Assembly: GCA_024220505.1 (NCBI GenBank)
Contig: JAKZZE010000020.1
Location: 1 to 64,000, forward strand
DNA length: 64,000 nt
Source: Rhizopus arrhizus
Lineage: Eukaryota; Mucoromycota; Mucoromycetes; Mucorales; Rhizopodaceae
Reading direction: 5' to 3'
Position numbers and translations under genes: made by a program. The notes beneath the pieces were generated by a model. It saw nothing but the letters and a program-made list of their open reading frames with translations. It made no database searches and had not been told where the DNA came from. Each line of letters starts with the position of its first letter. The stretch's first letter is position 1. Below, piece by piece: positions 52,819 to 61,674 of the stretch.

Positions 52819-54165
52819 TTATTGAAGTAATACGTTTGTTTCAGGATCAAGTCGCACATCATGATCTCTGACATTTTCCAAACACCATTGTACTTTAGGT
52901 AACAAATAGGGTTTCAGACGATTTCCGTGCACCCTTCTAATTCTAGTATCTTGTACATCCAAACTTTTAATATGATATGTGCCTTTTCCTAATGATAGGT
53001 GTATAATGAATGGACCATCCCATTTGTCTTGTAATTTAGCAGACCAAGATGTAGATAGAGAGTCTCTGTATAATAGTACTAAGTCTCCTAGTTTGAAGGG
53101 AGGCTTTAATTCTCTGCTTTCTTCTAATAATTTTTTCTCAATAGCCTTCTTTTGAGTTGCTTGTACTTGTGCGATGGCTTTTGCGGCTTGTTCACGTATT
53201 CTTCCCAGATTGTATATTTGATGTATTGTTCTATGTCGTAGAATGGCTTCATACTTTGGTGAATTTCGTTCATACACATGATGATCCAAGTCAAAAGGAG
53301 TTTTTGGTTCATATCCATATGTCATGAAGAAGGGTGATTGCTTAGTTGATGCTTGCTTTATACTTTGGTAAGCAAATAAGGCAGCAGGAAGATATACGTC
53401 CCAATCTTTTTTCTCCTCATCTGAACGTCTTTGTAATATTGAAGTAAGTGTTCGATTAAAGCGCTCGATTAATCCGTTACTTTGTGGATTATATGGTGTA
53501 GTCGTCTTGTGTATTATCCCATAACTTCTACATACTTGTCGAATTAAGTCGCTTAAGAAAGGCTTTCCATTATCCGTGACTATAATAGTAGGACAACCGT
53601 GTCTACATATTATCTCTTCATATAGGAACATGGCTATTTCTGCAGCTGTTTGAAAACGCATTGGTCTGGCTTCTACATATTTGGTCAGATAGTCTATGCC
53701 TGCTATGATATATCGAAAACCCGAACGTGAGGCTTGCACATGTTTAACATCTAGGGCTATTCTATCGAAGGGTTTGGAAGATACGGGCACTGGATACAAT
53801 TCTTCGTTCAGATGCTTCTTTCCGTGCACTTGGCAATGATGGCACCTTTTTACATATTCCATTATGTCTTTGGTCATTTTATCCCAATAATATCTTGCAG
53901 CGATCTTGTGTAGTGTATTGTTATATGCCAAGTGTCCTCCTAAAGGATGTTTGTGATATGCGTATATGACTTCTTCTGCTTCTTTCTTGTTTAGTACTTT
54001 GCGAATCAATCCGTTTTCAGTGTTGTATCGATAAAGTAAACCTTTGTATAGGGTAAATTTTTCGGATTCCCTAAGTAAGTATTTTTCTTCTGTACGTGAG
54101 AGATTTGGTGGTAGTTTGAGTGTTTGTAAATATTGTTTCAGTTGTTCTATTTGGCTATCTTCCAT
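52819..54165 (-). CDS. RT2 integrase as a separate ORF
   Basis: 448 residues, ATG at 54165 in an A-rich context (CAAAAATGGA, identical in RT1). Zinc-binding HHCC region (YHKHPLGGH ... CHHCQVHG), DDE core (DRIALDVKHVQ, VTDNGKPF, NPQSNGLIERFNR) and GPF-type C-terminal module (WDGPFIIHLSLGKGTYHIKS). It catalyses insertion of the cDNA into chromosomal DNA. It is in the order gag-PR-RT-RH-IN but detached from pol by 278 bp of non-coding sequence. The third ORF starts 107 bp further on. Intact. Confidence 0.94.
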   Translation of the reverse strand: MEDSQIEQLKQYLQTLKLPPNLSRTEEKYLLRESEKFTLYKGLLYRYNTENGLIRKVLNKKEAEEVIYAYHKHPLGGHLAYNNTLHKIAARYYWDKMTKDIMEYVKRCHHCQVHGKKHLNEELYPVPVSSKPFDRIALDVKHVQASRSGFRYIIAGIDYLTKYVEARPMRFQTAAEIAMFLYEEIICRHGCPTIIVTDNGKPFLSDLIRQVCRSYGIIHKTTTPYNPQSNGLIERFNRTLTSILQRRSDEEKKDWDVYLPAALFAYQSIKQASTKQSPFFMTYGYEPKTPFDLDHHVYERNSPKYEAILRHRTIHQIYNLGRIREQAAKAIAQVQATQKKAIEKKLLEESRELKPPFKLGDLVLLYRDSLSTSWSAKLQDKWDGPFIIHLSLGKGTYHIKSLDVQDTRIRRVHGNRLKPYLLPKVQWCLENVRDHDVRLDPETNVLLQ

Positions 54166-54443
54166 TTTTGTGATCTTGTGTAATGAGTTCTTTCAGTGGC
54201 TTTTTGTTTATTGTTCAAGGTGAATTTGTGTTGTTTCAAGTTTAGATTTTTTTGAATAGCTTGTTTCGAATTTGTGTTGTTTTGTAGTGTTTTTGTGATT
54301 GTTTTATACTTTTATGTTTCGACTACCCCTCCCATCCTCCATTGGTAGATAATAACGATAATAATAATAATGATATATAGTGATAAGTTGATATGTTGAT
54401 AATGTCTAAAGATTGATTGTTGTAGTGTTTCAAATAGGTAGTA
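54166..54443 (-). promoter_or_regulatory. RT2 spacer between RNase H and integrase
   Basis: Non-coding. In minus sense: TATATA (54373-54378), a run of ATTATTATT, the purine block AATGGAGGATGGGAGGGG (54326-54343), then ATAAAAGTATAAAAC and an A-rich stretch to the integrase ATG. The order TATATA, ATT repeat, GGAGGATGGGAGGG is the same in RT1, though the rest of the spacer differs, so this core is conserved for a reason. Confidence 0.55.
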
Positions 54444-57400
54444 TTAATACCCTAATCTGGACATGAAGTCTGTGCTCTCATTTACTCTTCCTGGACGATA
54501 TTTGATTTCGAATTCATATTCTGACAAGATAACAATCCATCTTGCTATGATTCCAGTTGGGTTACTTGTTTTAAGCAATCCAGTTAAGGCGGAATGATCA
54601 GTAATGATAGTGAACTTCTTTCCTAGCAGGTATGGCCTGAAAAGCTTTACTGCCCACACCACAGCGAGACATTCTAATTTTGTAGGAGCATAGTTAACTT
54701 CTCCAGATTTCAATCCACGACTAGCAAAAATTACGGGGTGTTCACGGCCTTCTTTGTCCAATTGTGTGAGTATGCATCCTAAACCTAGCTTAGATGCATC
54801 GGTTACTAGTATAAATTGTTTGTTGAAATCTGGTCTTGCCAAAACAGGTGCAGTAGTGAGTAGCTTCTTTAATTGTTCAAAGGCTTGCGTCGCCTTATCT
54901 GTCCATGGTACTTTCTTTTTTGTCTTTGTTAATTCATGTAGGGGCCTTGCGATTGAGGCAAAATTCTTGATGAATCTTCTATAATATGAAGCTAATCCCA
55001 AAAATGATCTCGTTTGTGTTACTGTTTTTGGTATAGAACATTCTATTATCTTTTGAATTTTCGATGGATCTGTCTGTATTCCTTCTTTTGTTACAATGTA
55101 GCCAAGAAACTTGAGATCCTTTTTGAAAAAGATACATTTTTCTGGGTTGAGCTTTAAATTTGCTATATCAATACATTCAAATACTTGTTTAAGGTGTTCC
55201 AAGTGTTCATAAGGGTTTTGTGAGTAAACGTTAAGATCGTCTATATATGCTACTAGACATTTGTTCAATAAGGGTCTGAAACATAAGTCGATGAGCCGTT
55301 GAAAAGTGGCTGGAGAGTTTACTAATCCCATTGGCAACATGTTATAATGATACGTTCCAAATTTAGTTGTGAATGCGGTGTATTCCTTGCTACTTTCTTC
55401 TACTGGTACTTGGTGAAATCCAGCTCTCATGTCTAGAGCCGAGAATATTTTTGCTTTTCCTAGTGTATCAAGTAGATCATCTATTCGTGGCAAAGGATAT
55501 GAATCTTTCTTTGTAACAGTATTTAATTTTCTGTAGTCAATGACCATGCGATATTCTCCGTTCTTCTTTTTAACTAATATGACAGGTGCAGCCCATGGAC
55601 TATTTGATGGTGATATTATTCCAAGTTTACAATATTTGTCTAATTCTTTTTGTAAATATTCAGCTTCTATAGGACTGAGCCTGTATGGACGGTGTCGAAT
55701 AGGCATTGTGTCTTTTTCTAAGATGATTCTGTGTTGAATAAGATCAGTGTGACCCATAGTGTTGTTATCCCAATCAAAGATATGCTTGTATTCTTGTAGC
55801 AGTTTATTGAGCTCTAGCTTTATGTCATCAGATAAGTCTTGTGTCTCAAATTTGTCTAGAAGGTCTGAGTCTAATGTTTTCTCATCTTCTTCAACTTCGC
55901 TGATATGTCTTCTTTCCAAAGCACACAATTCAGGATTATTGCTTAGATTGTAAGCGTTTACTATGGTGTCTTTTTGTAGATTGAATTTTTCTAGTATCCC
56001 TAATTCTTCTTCTGGTTCTATTTGTATGTCTTTTCCTGTTCTGTTGAATATATGTATTTCCAGATTCCTTTTATTGGATACGAGTGATGTGCATGGATCA
56101 AAATATCCTTGTGCAGGCAAAAGAGTTGGATGGGTTACGTCAAACAAATATACATGGTTATTCCGTTCTTCCATAGGTTTATCGATTGTTATGGTCTTTG
56201 ATGTGTTAGCGTGAATAGTAAGACCTGTGGATGATGCTTTTATGCGGTAAGTTTCTTTTTCCAAGATAACATCGACTTTTTCTTCTTGATCGTCGTTAAG
56301 TACTAATAATGATTGTTCTTCTTCTTTTTCGACGTCTTCTTCTTCTGAGTAACTTTCTTCAGATTCAGTTGAACTATCTGTATCCATGTCATGGCTTTCA
56401 TCAGACTCTTCGTTATTAAAGTGTACATGTTTAGTTATTTTGGAATTTGTTAAGCTAATGGGCTGCTGATAATTCTGGTGAAGGGCCTTTATCTTTGGCA
56501 AGGCTGCATTCTTCCTGATGAAGTGTATTTCTATTTCAGCTTTCTTGTTTTTGTATTTCACTTTTAAGGTTGAGCTATTGAAATCAATTTTTGCCTTGGC
56601 ACGATTTAACCAATTGGTGCCTAAGATGAGGTGCGAAGGACACGATGGTAATACTTCTACGGTACATGGAATAATGATACCTTCCTTTACTTCTATTGGT
56701 ACGTCGTAAATTATTCCAAGAGCGGGTTGTTTACTGTTATTTCCAAGTGTAAAAACGCTTTCAGACGGTGCATCTATTTCTAAACCGAGCACATCAGCCA
56801 ATTCTTTTGACATACAAGTCTTGGCAGCTCCACAATCTACTAAAGCCTTGATTTTCTTATCATTAATATACACAGTAGAGTGTGCTGCTGTTGTATTTAA
56901 TTCATCGTCAACAATATCTAAAGCTTGTATTGTAGGTTGTCGTTGCTCTTGTTGTTGCTGTTTTGTGGATATGCGCTTGGGTCTACATTCGCTGATTAAC
57001 TTTCGTCTTAGGGTTGGAGCTACTTGGATAAGTTCTCCTATTTCGATGTCTGCCTTTTGCTTCATTACATCAGAAACTATATCATATTGAATTAAAGCTG
57101 GTTCACTTTTAGTTCTAGTTCGTTTTTGTTTGATTGTTTCTCTGTCTTGTATAGGTAAATCTGTGTCCATGTTTATATCATGTTGTGATGTATTCTGTTG
57201 ATTGCTAACTGGCTGAATTTCTTCCAAATGACTTCTCGTTACAACTCTTCTTGCTAATGTAGGTTGCTTGCCCTTAGACTTCGATGTTGGCTTTATTTTG
57301 TTATAAGGAGTAGCAGTAGTAACATCAGGAGGCCGTTCAGGTCTTATTGCAGCACAGAGTTCTATTTGAGAAGGATCATAATTGGTTTCTATATCTGATA

Positions 57401-57515
57401 GGATGACATTAAGTCGATGTTGAGAGTTTTCGTGTTTAATGGATTTGTTATTATTATGGGTGTTCGATTGACCATTCATTTTATCATTAAAAACAACCGA
57501 CCCATTTAGTTTTTT
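54444..57515 (-). CDS. RT2 pol: protease, reverse transcriptase, RNase H
   Basis: Entered by -1 frameshift at 57509-57515. An internal ATG at 57479 would give 1011 residues. A basic linker, then a protease with ALVDCGAAKTC: Cys stands where Ser or Thr is usual (residues about 215-217 from that ATG). Reverse transcriptase has YRMVIDYRKLN, FSALDMRAGFHQ and YIDDLNVYS. RNase H has LVTDASKLGLG, AVVWAVKLFRPYL and ITDHSALTGLL. The ORF ends NESTDFMSRLGY followed by TAA, so integrase is not part of it. No lesion is seen. The DCG change is a single base (AGT to TGT) relative to RT1. Confidence 0.94.
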   Translation of the reverse strand, partial: KKLNGSVVFNDKMNGQSNTHNNNKSIKHENSQHRLNVILSDIETNYDPSQIELCAAIRPERPPDVTTATPYNKIKPTSKSKGKQPTLARRVVTRSHLEEIQPVSNQQNTSQHDINMDTDLPIQDRETIKQKRTRTKSEPALIQYDIVSDVMKQKADIEIGELIQVAPTLRRKLISECRPKRISTKQQQQEQRQPTIQALDIVDDELNTTAAHSTVYINDKKIKALVDCGAAKTCMSKELADVLGLEIDAPSESVFTLGNNSKQPALGIIYDVPIEVKEGIIIPCTVEVLPSCPSHLILGTNWLNRAKAKIDFNSSTLKVKYKNKKAEIEIHFIRKNAALPKIKALHQNYQQPISLTNSKITKHVHFNNEESDESHDMDTDSSTESEESYSEEEDVEKEEEQSLLVLNDDQEEKVDVILEKETYRIKASSTGLTIHANTSKTITIDKPMEERNNHVYLFDVTHPTLLPAQGYFDPCTSLVSNKRNLEIHIFNRTGKDIQIEPEEELGILEKFNLQKDTIVNAYNLSNNPELCALERRHISEVEEDEKTLDSDLLDKFETQDLSDDIKLELNKLLQEYKHIFDWDNNTMGHTDLIQHRIILEKDTMPIRHRPYRLSPIEAEYLQKELDKYCKLGIISPSNSPWAAPVILVKKKNGEYRMVIDYRKLNTVTKKDSYPLPRIDDLLDTLGKAKIFSALDMRAGFHQVPVEESSKEYTAFTTKFGTYHYNMLPMGLVNSPATFQRLIDLCFRPLLNKCLVAYIDDLNVYSQNPYEHLEHLKQVFECIDIANLKLNPEKCIFFKKDLKFLGYIVTKEGIQTDPSKIQKIIECSIPKTVTQTRSFLGLASYYRRFIKNFASIARPLHELTKTKKKVPWTDKATQAFEQLKKLLTTAPVLARPDFNKQFILVTDASKLGLGCILTQLDKEGREHPVIFASRGLKSGEVNYAPTKLECLAVVWAVKLFRPYLLGKKFTIITDHSALTGLLKTSNPTGIIARWIVILSEYEFEIKYRPGRVNESTDFMSRLGY

Positions 57516-58675
57516 GACTGTTGTTGGAAATGTCGCTGATCATTCTGTTGAGGTTGTTGCGGCTGGTTTCCATTATTGTATCTTTGCTGGTTGCGATTGT
57601 CGTTACTGTAAGCAAGTCCATTTCGGTTAGATCCTGTATTGTTGTCCATATTTCCGTTACTTCTTCCATATCTGCTGTTGTGGTTGTTGTAGTTATCATT
57701 GCTGTTATTGTAACGGTTGTACCTGTTGTAGTTTCGGTTAGGTTGGTTATAAGTTTGTTGCTTATTGAGTTCCTGTCGAATTGTCTGTTGAATTAGCTCA
57801 ATAAGATCTTGCTGCTGATTAGTATTGATGCTACGATGTCCATTAGCTTGTACATGACGTGCTTGGTTGCGATTTCTTGATGTGTCCATAGATACTAGCT
57901 GATTTGTACCGAGTACATTGTCGTGATAAGCATAAGTGGGTTGAGCGTTGTTGTAATGGATTTGATTAAGAGTTAATGCTGGCATGGCATGTTCATTTGT
58001 ATCAACCAAATCAATGTTGTGGTTATTGGACATGTGATGATAATGTTGTGCAGCGTCATTTTGATATATAAGGGCTTGATTAGCATTCCTTGGTATAAAA
58101 GGATTATCAACCATGGCGATCTTGCGAGGTCTATTAGCATTCCACCATCCTTCAGAGTGATTAATCCAGTCTTGCATAGTCTTTGAACTGCTCTGGATGC
58201 AAAATTGCTTTATTTCTCTGAGAAGACCTGCGCGGAACCTGCTTTCTATGACTGGCTCTTGAGTGATACCGGCAAGGTCTGCAGCTTCTCTTAATCTAGC
58301 AAGGAATATCTGGGGATGTTCTTGTTCGCCCTGGTACATTTCGTTGAACTCTAGTTCGTAACTTTGTATCAATTCCGGAGTGATGTAATGATTCGTTAAG
58401 AGTTCTGTTGCATTATCATATTTAACGTCAGGGATTCGCTTGAGTATTTCTTTTTCATAATACACTTTAGCTGCTCCACGTAATTGTGCTTTCAAAATAG
58501 TAAGTTTGCGGGGTTCTTGAGTGATGTTATTAATTGCAAAGTACGATTCTAAGATTTCTAAAAAGTGACGAAAGTCTTCGCCTTCGTAACCATGGAAATC
58601 AATAAGTACAGGTCGGTAACTTGCATTCATATTGGTATTTGCCAACGCGATATGTCCTGTGGTAAAGGTTGCCAT
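57506..58675 (-). CDS. RT2 gag
   Basis: 389 residues, ATG at 58675 (MATFTTGHIALAN), 118 bp after the 5' LTR. Retrotransposon gag core at residues about 25-185: IDFHGYEGEDFRHFLEILES, EQEHPQIFLARLREAADL, ESRFRAGLLREIKQFC and SEGWWNANRPRKIAM. The tail is rich in Asn, Gln, Arg and Tyr (NRYNNSNDNYNNHNSRYG) with no zinc knuckle; it may bind RNA and condense like other low-complexity tails. It forms the particle shell. The last codons overlap the frameshift site. Confidence 0.94.
   Translation of the reverse strand: MATFTTGHIALANTNMNASYRPVLIDFHGYEGEDFRHFLEILESYFAINNITQEPRKLTILKAQLRGAAKVYYEKEILKRIPDVKYDNATELLTNHYITPELIQSYELEFNEMYQGEQEHPQIFLARLREAADLAGITQEPVIESRFRAGLLREIKQFCIQSSSKTMQDWINHSEGWWNANRPRKIAMVDNPFIPRNANQALIYQNDAAQHYHHMSNNHNIDLVDTNEHAMPALTLNQIHYNNAQPTYAYHDNVLGTNQLVSMDTSRNRNQARHVQANGHRSINTNQQQDLIELIQQTIRQELNKQQTYNQPNRNYNRYNRYNNSNDNYNNHNSRYGRSNGNMDNNTGSNRNGLAYSNDNRNQQRYNNGNQPQQPQQNDQRHFQQQSKN
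57509..57515 (-). promoter_or_regulatory. RT2 -1 frameshift heptamer A AAA AAC
   Basis: gag ends TCA AAA AAC TAA in the same phase as in RT1. The -1 frame continues AAA AAA CTA AAT GGG and is open into pol. The identity of TCAAAAAACTAAATGGGTCG between two diverged elements supports a functional site. Confidence 0.87.
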
Positions 58676-58773
58676 TTCAAAATCTGTGATAATGTTGTTT
58701 TAAAGATTTGGGTTTGTAGATTTATAAGTTGTTCTTGATTTGTAGATTTTTCTTGTAAGTTTTTGATTTAGAT

Positions 58774-58793
58774 CCCTCGTAGTGACCACCAAA
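58774..58793 (-). promoter_or_regulatory. RT2 primer-binding site
   Basis: TTTGGTGGTCACTACGAGGG directly after the 5' LTR end TTACA, identical to RT1 and to an orphan plus-strand copy at 42339-42358. Confidence 0.78.
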
Positions 58794-59309
58794 TGTAACT
58801 TGTTAGTACTTGGGATTTGGTTTGTGTTAAAGTGTTGTAGATTTGTTTAATTTGAAGTTTGAAGCCTTGAATGACTTGAGTTTGATTAACTTGATTGAAC
58901 GTTTAACAGTTCTTTTGATATAGTAATTTGGTTTTAAGTAGTGACCACCAGATCTTTATAGATCAATAAGGTTAGGAGTAAGATTGTTTAATAAAAGATA
59001 AAAATAAAAGGGATCTTTCTTGATTCGTGATAATTCAGGTATCAGATCAGAAAGAATAAGTAAAAATAAAAAGAAAAGAAAAGGTGTTTGTGACCCAATA
59101 AGAAACAATTGCTTTTAAGCGCAAGAAGATTTTGTTTATTGAATGTCTGTTATTTGGTTAAAAATATTCATCTTATTTATATAAAAAAAAGGCGTGGCTT
59201 ATTGTTGGTTACAATCTATGTCGAACGACATCAATGTCGCTGGACATCAAAATTTGTTCTTGTGATCATCATTGTTCTCCGGATCCAAAACTTCATCATT
59301 TGTGCTACA
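58794..59309 (-). repeat. RT2 5' LTR
   Basis: 516 bp, identical to 51482-51997 except for one base. The plus-strand open frame 59109-59342 inside it is spurious. After the duplication CTGT, 145 bp without features lead to the tRNA-Arg gene. Confidence 0.95.
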
Positions 59310-59457
59310 CTGTTTGGTGAGTTATTGTTTGGTCAGATTTGATTGGTAATATTAACTTTTGGATCGTTTGAAAAGATCGTTCCTTTTGTTCGTTCAAAAA
59401 GTTGGTTCTTGTGTTACACCGTCGTTCTTCTTCCACCATTTCCATGGTCGAAAAAAG

Positions 59458-59530
59458 TGAGGCTACCAGGGGTCGAACCTGGAATCTCCTGATTCGTAGT
59501 CAGACGCCTTATCCATTGGGCCATAGCCCC
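59458..59530 (-). tRNA. tRNA-Arg (anticodon ACG)
   Basis: A 73-nt minus-strand cloverleaf. Acceptor GGGGCTA with TAGCCTC and discriminator A; A box TGGCCCAATGG; anticodon stem TCTGA/TCAGG around CTACGAA; T arm CCAGGTTCGACCCCTGG. TTTTTT follows in minus sense as terminator. Uninterrupted. A host gene between RT2 and RT4. Confidence 0.95.
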
Positions 59531-60232
59531 TCATTTATGTTGAGAAATGGTATAGTAGGTGGAGTGCGCCTTTGCGTAGATGCTGCCGACGTCATCAAAA
59601 AGCTGAGTAGAAGAGGTGTGCTTAAAGGTGTGCTGAATTGAGAAGAGAATTTTCAACTTTTTTTAATCTTAATTTTTATTCAAAAACTTTATTTTTCATA
59701 AAACAAAACCTTAATTCCATTTTTGGGTTATTGTAACAAACAAATACTTATTGTCTCGATCCTTTGTGTTCACGTTCAATTAAATTTATATATAATCTTT
59801 ATTGTATATTTTAACTGAACAATCCCTAAATACTACGTTTATTCTATTACGACTCGTGAAGAATCTGTTGACTTAATCTGAAGGAAGAGATTATTTTTGA
59901 CGAATATACTACAATAATATACTCAGAAGGAATTGGTGGAATTATTGCTATATTCAAATCAATCACTACGTGTAGCAGTAGAGCAACAAATATATATATC
60001 GAAACCAGTAATATTATAACACCCAAGTACCAATTGTCTCAGTTTGGTGGAGAAGCTGGGCGTGCACATAAATAAATCATTCAATTCGTACTATAAAAAA
60101 AAAAAAATTTTTTTTTGAAGAAAAACTTTTTGGAAGGCCGATAAAGTTGAAGAGCGTCAAAGAGAAGGAATCGTATAAAAAAAAAAAATCAAGAGAATAT
60201 CAAGGGGCATCCATCCGTTTAAAAAAAAAGAT
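59531..60232 (+). other. Probable 5' LTR and leader of RT4
   Basis: AT-rich with TATATATAATC near 59788 and, at 60044-60059, TGGTGGAGAAGCTGGG, which could be a primer-binding site following an LTR end TTGTCTCA. The other LTR of RT4 is outside the window, so the borders cannot be set. No gene in this stretch. Confidence 0.45.
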
Positions 60233-61102
60233 ATGGTTAAAGAAATTACAAGCGAAAACGGTGATATGTTCAATAACTTCACCACAATCAAGTCCTTTAT
60301 GGCTAGACCTGAGCCATTCTACGGTGTGAAAGGAGAAAACCCTGGTTCTTGGCTGCGGTCAATTGATAGGATAAGGAAGGGGACAAAGGCCAGTGATCTG
60401 GATATTTTGCTGATTGTGGGAACCTTATTAAAAGGAAATGCGGGAATCTGGTGGGATTCCATCGAAGACTATGTTACAACTTGGGGTGAATTCAAGACCA
60501 AGTTCTTGGGAAATTATATAAATGAAGAAACGAAAATGCAGTGGAGGAAGGAGCTAAAGAACAAAAAACAATGCGAAAATGAGTCAATTGACGAATTGGT
60601 GACGTATCAGTTAGATATGTTTCAAAGACTTGGCTGGGCAGATGAAGGCGATAAAATTGAAGTTTTTATCTCTGCTTTGAAAGAAGAATACGCCTACGAG
60701 GTGGAAAGAGCTCGTCCTTTGACTTGGGAAGCGGCTGTAAAAGATGCCAAACAATTAGAATCCTTGAGTTTAAAGTATAATGGTATTAAAAATAAAAAAG
60801 AAAATATTGTACACACTAAGGATTTTGGAAGTGAATCAATGAGCAGTATTCCTGTTAATCAAAGCAGTAATGCTAGTCAGGATGCTGTCTCTTCACTGTC
60901 ATCTGAAGTGAAAAGTCTAACCCAACAGCTGAATGCATTGAAGATTTATGCCACTCCAAATCGAAATATGAACGGGCAAGCAAATTTTACTTGTTATAGT
61001 TGTGGCCAAGTTGGTCATAAGTCGTTTCACTGCCCCAATCGTGGTATAGAAAATAATAATAATGTATCGAGTTTGGGAAAAGACTCGAGACAGCAGTACT
61101 AG
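60233..61102 (+). CDS. RT4 gag with CCHC zinc knuckle
   Basis: 289 residues, ATG at 60233 (MVKEITSENG). A retrotransposon gag core (FYGVKGENPGSWLRSIDR, LLKGNAGIWWDSI, residues about 25-180) is followed by a helix (VSSLSSEVKSLTQQLNAL) and one zinc knuckle CYSCGQVGHKSFHC (residues about 258-271), which RT1 and RT2 lack. The frame ends at TAG 61100-61102, shortly after a slippery GGGAAAA. The -1 frame continues as the start of pol until RT5 interrupts it at 61270. The rest of RT4 should lie beyond the right edge, after RT5. Confidence 0.9.
   Translation: MVKEITSENGDMFNNFTTIKSFMARPEPFYGVKGENPGSWLRSIDRIRKGTKASDLDILLIVGTLLKGNAGIWWDSIEDYVTTWGEFKTKFLGNYINEETKMQWRKELKNKKQCENESIDELVTYQLDMFQRLGWADEGDKIEVFISALKEEYAYEVERARPLTWEAAVKDAKQLESLSLKYNGIKNKKENIVHTKDFGSESMSSIPVNQSSNASQDAVSSLSSEVKSLTQQLNALKIYATPNRNMNGQANFTCYSCGQVGHKSFHCPNRGIENNNNVSSLGKDSRQQY
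61075..61081 (+). promoter_or_regulatory. RT4 -1 frameshift heptamer G GGA AAA
   Basis: gag reads TTG GGA AAA GAC, so GGGAAAA is in X XXY YYZ phase. The -1 frame is open from here through 61269, about 63 codons, with no stop before the RT5 LTR. A different heptamer from RT1/RT2 but the same mechanism. Confidence 0.7.
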
Positions 61103-61269
61103 AGGAGTCTGCTGTCGAAGAGAATAATCAAAGCTCCTCTACAGGTAAAATTATAAAAAAAGAAAATATGAATTATGCGAAGAAACAAGAAAACCATGGA
61201 AGAAAAATAAATGTTGTGCAAGGGGTGCAAGTCTGGAATAACAGAGGCGCGGTAAGAACTCGTTCTGAG
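61082..61269 (+). pseudogene. Start of RT4 pol, cut by RT5
   Basis: The -1 frame after GGGAAAA encodes AVLEESAVEENNQSSSTG and a basic stretch up to RTRSE, where the RT5 LTR begins. It is the linker before a protease domain; the rest is displaced beyond RT5. The insertion target appears to be CTGAG (61265-61269), whose second copy would be outside the window. Confidence 0.65.
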
Positions 61270-61674
61270 TGATTTATCCAAGAATAGAAAGGAACAAGAG
61301 AGGACGAGACTCGATAAAGAGATTGCTTTATTTAATAAGAAAATGATACTCTATTTATACTTTTCATACACGGATAATATTTCATGTTATGGATTAATAA
61401 TTAATGAGTATGATATAACTGATGACAAATAGATAATGGTTACGTGTTCTTCCATTGTTATCTTTGTCATCATAAGCATTTATCCATAGAATACTCGTAT
61501 ATGATTGACTGTGATTTAGTTCCTGGATTTAATATAATTTAACCGTGCAATTACGCAGCATCTTATCCTTAATGAAGATTATCCGAATTAACCTGTAGCC
61601 TATCTATTGGATATATTTTACATGTAGCTTATTAATACTGTTTTCATATCGAGTTATGAATGATGGATACATCA
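61270..61674 (-). repeat. RT5 3' LTR
   Basis: 405 bp, TGATTTATCC at one end and GGATACATCA at the other, so the tips form an inverted repeat with one mismatch. In minus sense the purine-rich GGAAGGGGGCAA lies immediately before it, a good polypurine tract. TATAAATAGAG in minus sense is near 61350. It marks the insertion of RT5 into RT4 in opposite orientation. Confidence 0.88.

Larger units (their letters stand above)
51482..59309 (-). mobile_element. Ty3/Gypsy retrotransposon RT2, apparently intact
   Basis: LTRs at 51482-51997 and 58794-59309 are both 516 bp and differ at a single position by eye (A or T at the 28th base). The target duplication is CTGT (51478-51481 and 59310-59313). All four ORFs are open: gag, PR-RT-RNaseH, integrase and the third ORF. 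The near-identity of the LTRs means very recent insertion. It lies 149 bp from the 3' end of the tRNA-Arg gene. Confidence 0.96.

Noticed and set aside
58774..58793. Self-priming of the Tf1 type
   Set aside because: The LTR motif and the primer site are direct repeats, not complementary, so the RNA 5' end cannot pair with the primer site in that way.
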